Shown: positions 56,185 to 64,000 of the stretch, one piece after another
How positions within the stretch are numbered: position 1 is the stretch's first letter
Layout of the letters: each line of letters begins with the position of its first letter
Origin: Humulus lupulus
Taxonomy: Eukaryota > Streptophyta > Magnoliopsida > Rosales > Cannabaceae
NCBI RefSeq assembly: GCF_963169125.1
Contig: NC_084794.1
Span: forward strand, 228,442,219 to 228,506,218
Length of the DNA stretch: 64,000 nucleotides
Direction: 5' to 3'
Notes under the pieces: model-generated
Told to the model about the DNA's origin: nothing
The model's input: the letters and a program-made list of their open reading frames with translations, nothing else
Databases searched by the model: none
Program-made: the position numbers and the translations under genes

Positions 56185-56760
56185 GCTTTGCTCATGGCTG
56201 AAGAAGCCAGAAATGACAAGAGTTCTAAAGAACTTGACATCATTGTTATAGAGGTCAACCTACCTGCTCAACAAAGTCCTAATCGCAATTTCCCCAATTA
56301 GAGATGTGGATATAACAATTTCAGAGGGGGATTCAGTGGAGGGGGATACCCACAACCACATCACTCAGCTCATTCCCAACAACATAGTTGAATAGCCCAG
56401 ATGATTCTCACCCCCATGGAGGATTTCCAAATAGAGGAGGTGGTCATGGTTCTGGCAACCGTGGAGGCCGATGGAGCAATTTTGGATGGAAAAACAAACC
56501 AGTGTACCAACTCTAAGGGCATACAATGCTTCAATGTTTCTACAAATTCGATAAGTCATTCTATGGACCTAAAAAATTTGCTAGTACAAGTGCCCATACT
56601 GTAGGTCAAATGCAAGCTATGATTGCCACCCTCGACACTGTTGTTGATCAGAACTGGTACCCAGGCTCAAGAGCCACAAATCACCTCACTCTAGATGCTC
56701 AAAATGTCATGGACAGCTCAGAATTTCAAGGATAGAAACATATTCTAGTTGGTAATGGCA
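56185..56760 (+). pseudogene. Element F: gag end and protease
   Basis: The frame begins A-L-L-M-A-E-E-A-R-N-D-K, the end of the copia gag helix region. A glycine/arginine-rich stretch follows (N-N-F-R-G-G-F-S-G-G-G and H-G-S-G-N-R-G-G-R). Next is a damaged zinc knuckle (G-H-T-M-L-Q-C-F-Y-K-F-D-K-S-F). The protease motif follows as W-Y-P-G-S-R-A-T-N-H-L at about 56655-56690, where copia elements have W-Y-x-D-S-G-A-T-x-H. Both the catalytic aspartate and the glycine are changed. Several stops occur. Confidence 0.78.
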
Positions 56761-58463
56761 TTCTAGTCGTCATTCCATTTTTCACTCTCCCTTTCATTCT
56801 AAACCTTTAATTATTCATCTTTTACATTTACCAACCATTACTAAAAATCTTTTGAGTGTGTCCTAATTTTCTAAAGACAATAATGTTTACTTTGAATTTC
56901 ATGATGATTCATGTTTTGTGAAGGACAAGGTATCCAAGAAGACTCTACTTACTAGCAAGCTTGATCATTGCTTATATGTCCTTGACCCTACTCAGATCAA
57001 GCTTCAATCATCATCCTCCACATCATGTTCCAAGTCCGATATCAATTTTAGTCATGTTTTCACTGAAATCTCACTTGAATAACCTATTGTTTAGTTTTCT
57101 TCAAGTACTATTGTACCCTCTATTTTTTAGTTGTGGCATAAGAGATTGGGTCACCCATCTACCAAAATTGTTAGACATGTGATGAACCAATGTAATGTTC
57201 ATTCAAGTAATAAAACTATCTTTGATTTTTGACATTCTTGTTGTCTTAGGAAAGCTCATAAGCTACCCTTTCCTATTTCAGACACCATATACACACAACC
57301 ATTAGAACTTATACATTTGGACCTATGGGGTCCTTCACCCAATCTCTTCCTCTGGTAACAATTATTACATTAGTTTTGTAGATACATTTAGTAGGTACAC
57401 TTGGATTTATCTGTTGCGAACTAATTCAGAAGCTTTTCCCACTTTTCTTACATTCAAAAAATAGGTTAAGTTGCAATTTAGTTTACCCATAAAATCATTA
57501 CAAAACGATGGAGGTGGGGGAGTTTTAAGCTTTATAAAAATATCTCCAACAAAATGGGATAATTCACAAACTATCTTGTCCCCACCCACATGAACAAAAC
57601 AATGTAGTAGAAAGAAAACATCGTCATATAGTCGAAAATGGATTGTCATTATTTGCACATGCTCATATGCCCTTAAAATTTTGGGATGAAGCATTTAGAA
57701 CAGTCGTGTATCTAATCAATTGTTTACCCTCACCCAAAATCCAGCACATGTCCCTATTTTAGAAACTTTTTCATAGGATCCCTAACTATTCCACTCTAAA
57801 AACCTTTGGGTGCACTTGTTATCCAAACTTAAGACCATACAATAAGCACAAATTTCAATTCAGGTCATGCACTTTTCTTGGGTATAGTATATGTCACAAA
57901 GGATATATATGCCTAAGCTTCGATGGTCGAATCTATTTGTTAAGGGATGTCATCTTTGATGTACATTCATTTCCTTTTCTAACCAAAACAACAACCTTAA
58001 GAGTTGTTTCTCCTACTCCTATTATTCTTCCTTTAGCCTCTCCTCCCATTATATCTACTGCCTCTAACTCTAGTTTAGGTCCTACAACTACACAAATTTC
58101 CTCCCCTGTCTCATTCTCATCATTCCTCATTTGACCAACATACTTGTGTATCAAATCATGATTCTTTTTCAAATAACTCTACTCCTAATCTGAATTTTGT
58201 TGCAGTTGTTTATACTTGTGCAACTGCATGTTGTGATACTCAGGTAGGTCCTGTCGATACAAGCCCAATAATTTCTCAAATTTTTGCTCATGTCAGCCAC
58301 CAAGTTGATGCAGTGCCTGCTCCTTCAACTGTGAGTAATTACCCCAAGCAAACTAGAGCTAAAAGTTGTATTCATAAACCTAAAGTTTATCTTTCTACAC
58401 TTGTTCCAAATTTTGCAAAAAGAAACTCTTACTTTTATGATTGGTTAAATACAAAGGATAAGT
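56761..58463 (+). pseudogene. Element F: GAG-pre-integrase, integrase and linker
   Basis: Segments in shifting frames are typical of copia pol. N-L-L-S-V-S-K-F is the end of protease. L-W-H-K-R-L-G-H-P-S is the GAG-pre-integrase motif at about 57132-57165. P-L-E-L-I-H-L-D-L-W-G-P carries the first integrase aspartate near 57302-57335. N-N-V-V-E-R-K-H-R-H-I-V-E carries the glutamate near 57597-57635. F-G-C-T-C-Y-P-N-L-R-P-Y and F-L-G-Y-S are near 57805-57890. A long serine/threonine/proline linker and Y-P-K-Q-T-R-A-K (58342 onward) normally lead to reverse transcriptase. The sequence breaks off near 58463, so reverse transcriptase is not present here. Confidence 0.78.
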
Positions 58464-58737
58464 ATTAAAATACAAGGTAGGTATAAACACTTAGTGAATT
58501 TCATATAGTGTAGATGTGAAATTTTAGTTTCAATTGTAGGCACTTTAAAAATGTGTTTTTGGGTCCAAAGTGATACATATAGGTATCTAAGGATCCCCAA
58601 AAATTTTGGTGGCATTTGAAGCAATTTTAAGACCATTGGAAGGGTCAAAACTCAAAAGGGGTGGCGATGCGTCGCCCCCCAGTGGCATAGCATTTCCAAA
58701 ATACGAAGGGGCTTAAAAGCCCAAGCAGGCGATACAT

Positions 58738-58751
58738 CGCCTACATGCAGG
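58738..58751. repeat. Palindromic GGCGATACATCGCC in L
   Basis: The arms GGCGAT and ATCGCC are perfectly complementary around AC. The sequence resembles the GGCGATATATCGCC of LTR G. Confidence 0.65.
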
Positions 58752-58851
58752 CAACTTATCACCTATCGTGCACGTATGGTTACGTAAATAAGCTCCAAAT
58801 GACATGTGAATTTTCTCTAATCCTATTGGTTAGACCTAATGACGGTGCCTA

Positions 58852-58862
58852 CACTATAAAAG
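58852..58862 (+). promoter_or_regulatory. TATA box of L
   Basis: ACTATAAAAGG lies about 100-190 bp downstream of the palindromic GC block and is followed by a CT-rich leader (CTCTCTCCAATC). Confidence 0.55.
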
Positions 58863-59430
58863 GGTTATCATAGAGATTTGGAAGACTTGATCACTCTCTC
58901 CAATCTATCTGTAACCTCTCTCTCTAGCTTTCAAGAATCTCTGGTTTTCTCCAAGAAACTCTTAAAGAAAGTGCTTGACTTTGTGAGTTTAAGGCTTGTT
59001 TGTAGTGTCTCAGAATTTTACTTAGCTAGATAATAGTAGTAGTAGCTTGTAGTATGTTAGTTTCCGTCGATTTTGGTTCAAGCCGGGACTTAGTTGGAAA
59101 CTCATAGCAACAGTTATAGATTTTATAAGTTTAACCTATAGTTTAGAAATATTAATTATAACATAAGGTTTGATTGATATTGTTGCTCCTATAAATATTT
59201 TTTATTATAACCTAAGGTTTAGATAGAATTAATAAGAACGTGACACTTCTCACAAACATGTTTATTAAGGAATTAAGTATTTTTTATGAATAGTTTAATT
59301 AAAAGAAGGATCTAGAAGCTCTAGAACCTTCCAGCAGCTGTTAGGATCACGTTTTTACTAAGTCAAAGCAGTTTAATCAATTAAAAATATGTTGAAAAAG
59401 TGCAAATACGTGTTTGATATATCAACGTAT

Positions 59431-59467
59431 GCCGATATATCGCAGCTATAGGGGTCGATATATCGCC
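59431..59467. repeat. Two CGATATATCG palindromes in K's LTR
   Basis: GCCGATATATCGC at 59431-59443 and CGATATATCGCC at 59456-59467 flank AGCTATAGGGGT. The same arrangement, inverted, is in LTR G near 27329-27362. Confidence 0.75.
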
Positions 59468-59616
59468 TACGGGAGATACGGAAAACATGTCAACTTCGCA
59501 CGAACGAAAGCACGAAGGCGAGTTCTGGGCTTCTGTTGAACAAAAATTCAAATCTTTTTCAATTTATATTCACTTATTTATTCATTTTAAAAAGGGTTAG
59601 TTTCACTCCTTGAACT

Positions 59617-59626
59617 CTATAAATAG
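59617..59626 (+). promoter_or_regulatory. TATA box of K's LTR
   Basis: CTATAAATAG, about 150-190 bp downstream of the palindromes; identical to the boxes in G and I. Confidence 0.68.
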
Positions 59627-60794
59627 GACCTAGTACTCAGCCATTTCACTCATCATTCAAGCATTGTTCAGAGCCTCCAAGTTGCTAAGATTAATATAGA
59701 GAGAAACACTTGGGAAGTAAGATAGAATGTTATTTTGGTATCGAGGTGTAGATCAAAGTCATAGTTTATCCAAGGTATTCATATCCTTAAGTTCAGTTCT
59801 TCATGGTTCTTTAGTTTTCTTTTGTTTTCATTCAGATCCTAACTCTTTGTTATGATTCTTGGTTAGGTGTTTAAGTTCTTTGAAACATAAGGTTTTCATT
59901 AAGTTTACATCTTGATGGTTTAGTTCTCTTTTTCATCTCTTTTTCTTTAGAAAACTCATGGTCTTTTTTACTGTTTGTTTTAGGAGTGTTCCAATCCCGT
60001 TCTTGTCGCAATATTTCAGTTTTTGGTAAGGAAAATAGATTAGATGTGTTTATATGTTTATGTTATGATATGTTTTATGCTATGATATGATATGTGATAT
60101 GATATATGTTTTGTAGTCACTTGGGCATATGACTTGCTTAGATAGCAAGCCCCAAGAATTTTTATCATTTTTGTGGTTTAGAGTTATGATTTACCCTACC
60201 TCGATTTGTAAACAGAGGACTTATTGGGTTATCATATACTATAGTTGTGATCTAACCTACCTCGATTAGTAGACTGAGAACCTAGATGGTTTTATCACAT
60301 ACCACGTTAATGAGTTAATGGGCATTAATATTGTAGTCCTATATGATATACGTTTTTATAGTCATATGTTTTGTAGTATATGCATTATGATATAGTCTTA
60401 TGTTTTATGATTTATGACATATATGTTGTTAATAGATTTTCCTTGCTGGGCATTAAGCTCATTCCTTTCTTTTTATATGGTGCAGGAAAATTAGCATGGG
60501 GTGGAAGGATTCGTGGCAGCTTGACATGTGTGTTGAGGATGAATGGACTGTTGGAAGATTGAGGATGACGTTGTTTTTAAGTCTTGATTTATGTTTTATG
60601 TATTTCTACACTTATTATTTAAACAATTGATTAAAGTTATATGTTTTATGTACTAAACAATGGGTACCCATACTTTACTTTGTATTTGGCACAATATATT
60701 GGGTTTTAAATAAAATTATGTTATTTCTTATATATGTATTCAAATTAGTAGTTTTTAATGGTCCGAGGTCTAGAATTAGTCGGGGCATTACAAT

Positions 60795-60806
60795 TGGTAT
60801 CAGAGC
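60795..60806 (+). other. Primer-binding site of K
   Basis: TGGTATCAGAGC is a perfect initiator-methionine-tRNA primer site, two bases after the LTR. Confidence 0.9.
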
Positions 60807-60929
60807 CCACAATTCATATGCATGAAGTTCTCGTTGATACACACGCACAAGCTCCGAATCTAACTGCCAATGTAAGTGTTTATGTTTATGTTATTAGCTA
60901 GCATTTTAGCCATTATGTTTTCAGTTATA

Positions 60930-61378
60930 ATGGATGGAACCTTGACCTATCAGGATATCCGAGCCATTAAGGCATTAAAAAGGATTACAGATCCAAGGAA
61001 TACAATAGGAGTGTTAGAAAGAATCACTCAAAGGTTGATCTTATCCACAAGGAGATAGTTCACCTTCAGACTACTAAGCAAATTATGATGAGAGCTATAG
61101 AACAATATGTCCTATTAATTAGGCTTTTTAAAGATTTTCCTTCTGTAATTTCAACATTAGAAGAAATATGGGAGACTATAGATGATGATGATGATTTACC
61201 AATAGCCATGAGATATTATTTTCTCATACTTAGGTTTAGCTCTAATTTGGAATTTCAATTCACTAATGAACAAAAGCATAGTATCTTCATGAATCTTCCC
61301 CGAGGTAGTTTTGAGGCTCAAGATAATAATGATTATAAAGAAATAGATTATGATATGCTAGATGAAGGGTCAGTGTAG
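60930..61378 (+). pseudogene. Element K: extra leader ORF of unknown function
   Basis: Between primer site and gag lies coding-like sequence not seen in J or A. A frame starts M-D-G-T-L-T-Y-Q-D-I near 60932 and is broken near 61050. The other frame, open from about 60980, continues with V-D-L-I-H-K-E-I-V-H-L-Q-T, M-M-R-A-I-E-Q-Y, L-E-E-I-W-E-T-I-D-D-D-D-D and F-S-S-N-L-E-F-Q-F-T-N-E, ending G-S-V at a TAG (61376). Together it looks like one product of about 150 residues with one frameshift, helical and acidic. I do not recognise it. It could be an extra ORF of this lineage or captured sequence. Confidence 0.5.
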
Positions 61379-61928
61379 AAGATCTTGATTTTTAGATTTA
61401 CCCTAGTTATTTTTAGTTTATTTATTTATTTTTGCATTTATGATTGTGTTTAGTGAAAACTTTTTTCCAAATGAATAAAATTGTTATTTTTTTAATGACA
61501 TGGATGAGTTTGATTTTTTTTTTAAAATCATAATAAATAATATATTCAATAAATAATTACTGAGTTCGGTGAGGGTGGATACAAATCAATGGACCGGGTT
61601 CTATATTGAGAATTTAGGGGGCCATAATAGTGGGAACAATTTTACTGATCCTAGCCCTCCCTCAATATGGTTAACTTTGGAAAAGCAAAGAGTTTCGAGC
61701 CTGAGAATTAAGTCATATAGGATGATTAGAAATAGACTTAGAAAATAATAAAGATGGCTAATTTTCTAAGTATAGAAACACACCCTAATTATAAAAGAAG
61801 GCTTACATAATTCTTCATAAGAAATCATAACTAATAAGTCTGAGTTATGTTTGCTTAGATTAAGTTTTTCCTTAGAATCTATTATAAGTTCTAACATGTT
61901 TTTCTTGACTGTTAGAACTTTGCTGAAG
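61379..61928 (+). other. Rest of K's leader, non-coding
   Basis: AT-rich stretch without a conserved frame. A less AT-rich part at about 61560-61720 has no recognised function. Confidence 0.5.
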
Positions 61929-63046
61929 ATGTCGCTCAGAAGGTCTGCACGCACGAATGGCAATGCCTCCATCACCGCCAATGAAACTAATGAAGCCCCT
62001 CTAGTCCAAAGAAGGGGAACGCGTGGTACCAATGTTGCTGCTAATAGAAATGCACCGCCTTTGGTTGACAACACCGCTGAAATTGTCCAGCTACGGCAAT
62101 AAGTGGAAGAGCTGCTACAACAACAATGACAACAAACTCAGCCTCAGACTCAGCCTCAGCCTTAGCCCCAGCCGCAATTGTAACCTCAGCAAGCAGCTCA
62201 AGCACCCCAACAAACTATGAGCGGTTTCATAAGAAACACGCTCCAAAATTTGAAGGGACAACCGACCCCTTCTAGGCGGAAGAATGGATCAGAAATATAG
62301 AGCTGATCCTAGCACACATGAACCTCGGCAACGCGGATCGCATATCCTGCGTTTCGTTTCTTTTAAAGAAGGATGCTAGAATCTGGTGGGATTTAGTATA
62401 GAAGACTCACGACGTCGCCACCAAGACATGGACTAGATTTGTGGAGCTCTTTCACAAGAAGTAATATAACTCGGCAGTCATCGCCACAAGGGTGGAAGAA
62501 TTCTCCAGTCTCAAGTAGGGTAATCTGACGGTAGTAGAGTATGCTCGACAGTTCGACCGACTAGCCAAGTTTGCACCAGAGTTGGTCCTAACCGAATTTT
62601 TGAGGGTCACCAAGTTCGTTAGGGGACTCAAACCCAAAATTGAACTAGGAGTCAAGCTAGCAAACCTCGGAACCACTTCTTACGCCGATGCTCTAGAAAC
62701 GGCTATAGAGGTGGAGAGGCTTCAGGCGAATGTTAGTAAGGAGGAGGCCAGCAAGCCTGAACCTAAGCAGCAGAATCAACCTCGGAATGGTCAGAACCAC
62801 AACAACAACCATCAGCATGGCAACAATAATGGCCAGAAGAGAAGGCATCCTGATAGTAAGCAGGCTGACAATGACAAAAGAGCACTAACTAGCAATGGAA
62901 ACAATAGGTCGGGTTATGTAGAATACATGCAGTGCTTCAAATGCCAAAAGAAACATCATGAGGAGTATCGTGCAAACACCAAAGGATGTTACAATTGTGG
63001 CCAGGAAGGTCATCGGAAGAGGGAATGTCCACAACTCAAGCAATAA
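61929..63046 (+). pseudogene. Element K: gag
   Basis: It starts M-S-L-R-R-S-A-R-T-N at 61929. A glutamine-rich tract follows in which stops replace what look like glutamine codons: TAA 62100, TGA 62127, TAG 62163, TAA 62181. The capsid continues after a frame change (H-A-P-K-F-E-G-T-T-D-P-F and A-R-I-W-W-D-L-V), with TAG at 62273, 62399 and 62516, again at glutamine-like positions. The frame 62582-63046 holds the capsid end, an asparagine/histidine-rich linker and two cysteine clusters: C-F-K-C-Q-K-K-H-H and an intact zinc knuckle C-Y-N-C-G-Q-E-G-H-R-K-R-E-C near 62989-63030. Confidence 0.82.
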
Positions 63047-63064
63047 GAGAAAAGGGACAACAAG

Positions 63065-63600
63065 ATGGTTCCAGCCAGAGTCTTTGCCTTGACCCAGGGA
63101 GAAGCTGAAGCTAGTAACAAAGTGGTCACAGGTCAGATTCCTATCCTCGATAATATATGTTCAGTATTATTTGATTCGGGAGCAACACACTCGTATATCT
63201 TGTTAGGAATGATAGAGAATTTAGACAAACCTTGTGAAAGATTTAGAACTAGGTTTGTGATAGAATTGCCTACGGGCGAAGTAGTCGTATCATCATGAAT
63301 AGTACAAGGTGTATTGATCAAAATTGAGGACGGAGAACTAGAATGAGACTTGATAGAACTAGAAATCAAAGACTTCGATGTAATATTGGGCATGGAATGG
63401 ATAGCAAGGCATGGTGCAACCATCGACTAAAGATGCAAGAAAGTGATGTTCGAAACTCTTGACGGTCAGAAACTATGTTTTATGGGAAAGGTTTCAGGAC
63501 TACGAACACCGCTTATCTCTTCTCTCAAAGCACAAAGAATGATGGAGAAAGGATGTCATTCATTCTTAGCAAGCGTCACGGATGTGGCAAAGGAAACACC
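63065..63600 (+). pseudogene. Element K: protease
   Basis: The frame begins M-V-P-A-R-V-F-A-L-T-Q-G-E-A and has the retropepsin active site V-L-F-D-S-G-A-T-H-S-Y near 63160-63195, intact. A TGA at 63296 and a second TGA near 63343 interrupt. The helix D-F-D-V-I-L-G-M-E-W-I is near 63371-63405. A TAA follows in A-T-I-D at about 63429. It aligns with J along its full length. Confidence 0.82.
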
Positions 63601-64000
63601 ACTAGAGGTTGGAGACGTCCGCATTATAAAGGAATTTCCAGAAATATTTCCTGACGACTTACCAGGATTGCCACCAACTTGGGAAATTGACTTCACAATC
63701 GAACTAGTACCGGGAACCGAGCCTATCTCAAAGGCACAACACCGGATGGCACCTATCGAGCTCAAGGAGTTGAAGACGCAGTTTCAAGAACTCTTAGACT
63801 TGGGTTTCATTAGACCAAGCCATTCGCCAAGGGGAGCACCGGTTCTATTTGAGAAGAAGAAGGATGGAAGCATGCAGATGTGTATAGATTATCGTGAGTT
63901 GAACAAGGTGATGATTAAGAATAAGTATCTGCTCCCCCGGATCAACGACTTGTTTGATCAACTCCAAGGAGAAACCGTGTTTTCTGAGATTGATCTACAG
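63601..64000 (+). CDS. Element K: start of reverse transcriptase, cut by the window edge
   Basis: Open to the window end: [14 protein letters not shown], then [17 protein letters not shown], and [18 protein letters not shown]. It ends at V-F-S-E-I-D-L-Q, the start of the palm, where the family usually has [16 protein letters not shown] replaces the common F-V-K-K-K-D-G. The polymerase active site lies beyond the window, so activity cannot be judged. Confidence 0.82.

Larger units (their letters stand above)
4459..58463 (+). mobile_element. Element F: outermost Ty1/copia retrotransposon, split by the whole nest
   Basis: A short LTR (4459-4645) is followed directly by a primer site, and a degraded copia gag-protease-integrase body lies at 56185-58463. 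Between them lies element A with a perfect 5-bp TSD (TTGAA). The reading frame runs across the insertion: the codons for N-A-E-V-E end at 5180 and the frame resumes with A-L-L-M-A just after 56184. Most of the N-terminal gag is missing, because 4661-5165 is occupied by an unrelated repeat. Reverse transcriptase and the 3' LTR are not seen; the body ends near 58463, where another LTR begins. The zinc-knuckle context and short LTR suggest an Ale-like lineage, which is inference. Confidence 0.72.
58464..59000 (+). repeat. L: left part of an LTR, split by element K
   Basis: Sequence homologous to copia stops near 58463. Then a non-coding stretch has LTR-like order: GC block with GGCGATGCGTCGCC (58663-58676) and GGCGATACATCGCC (58738-58751), TATA box ACTATAAAAGG (58852-58862), and a CT-rich leader. 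It is cut at 59000 by the TG end of K and should continue outside the window. The exact left end is not clear; TATTAAAATAC at about 58464 may be TG mutated to TA. Confidence 0.5.
59001..60792 (+). repeat. 5' LTR of element K (1792 bp)
   Basis: Starts TGTAGTGTCTCAG and ends CGGGGCATTACA, directly before a primer site. It is homologous to solo LTR G along most of its length. It holds palindromes at 59431-59467, the TATA box at 59617-59626 and the block CTTGCTGGGCATTAAGCTCA near 60443. Confidence 0.87.
59001..64000 (+). mobile_element. Element K: Ty3 chromovirus, runs off the right edge
   Basis: It has a 5' LTR (59001-60792), a primer site, a leader with an extra ORF, gag, protease and the first part of reverse transcriptase up to the window end. 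Integrase, 3' LTR and TSD partner are outside. The left flank is TTGTT. Its LTR is of the same family as solo LTR G. Protein order and sequences are chromovirus-like and similar to J and A, probably the Tekay side. Confidence 0.87.

Noticed and set aside
61766..62074. Minus-strand 102-codon frame at K's gag start
   Set aside because: It is the reverse of the gag start and leader; no homologue is recognised.

Overview
The window is a block of nested LTR retrotransposons from a plant nuclear genome. Plant-type Ty3 chromovirus, Ty3 Tat and Ty1/copia proteins, long LTRs, methionine-initiator-tRNA primer sites and AT-rich spacers all point to a eudicot. The repeat families look like those of Cannabaceae, but that is a guess from memory. 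I found no convincing host gene, structural RNA gene or CRISPR array.

Layout. Positions 1-4458 are AT-rich and unassigned. From 4459 to about 58463 lies one deep nest, which target-site duplications (TSDs) let me unpack. Outermost is element F, a Ty1/copia element on + (5' LTR 4459-4645, degraded body 56185-58463). Inside it sits A, a Ty3 chromovirus on - (5181-56179, TSD TTGAA). Inside A sit: B, a copia element with 2-kb LTRs on - (7973 to about 24472), which itself holds C, a Ty3 Tat-type element on - (13489-20897, TSD GGGCA); D, a Ty3 Tat-type element on + (24862-37728, TSD about GCCTC), which holds solo LTR G (25913-27796, TSD AAACT) and a small inverted-repeat DNA element H (31486-32261); I, a solo LTR (about 40187-41289) in A's gag; E, a solo copia LTR (42261-44466, TSD GTAAC); and J, a nearly complete Ty3 chromovirus on + (46373-55957). 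E and J both lie in A's 5' LTR. At the right edge an incomplete LTR, L (about 58464-59000), is split by K, a Ty3 chromovirus on + (59001 to beyond 64000).

How the parts work. Every element had the usual retrotransposon plan: LTR promoter, tRNA primer site, gag, protease, reverse transcriptase, RNase H, integrase (order differs in copia), polypurine tract, LTR. All polyproteins are broken. J is the best preserved: one frame of 1514 codons interrupted only by three TAG codons. Many stops in several elements are TAG where a relative has CAG.

The most interesting feature is an antisense gene in both Tat-type elements C and D, between the pol region and the 3' LTR. Each copy has its own TATA box, a leader exon, an intron with matching splice positions, and a related protein that is not a retrotransposon enzyme. 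Other points of interest are GC-rich palindromic blocks placed about 100-200 bp upstream of TATA boxes in several unrelated LTR families, an array of self-complementary 18-bp units in A's LTR, and an extra frameshifted ORF in the leader of K.
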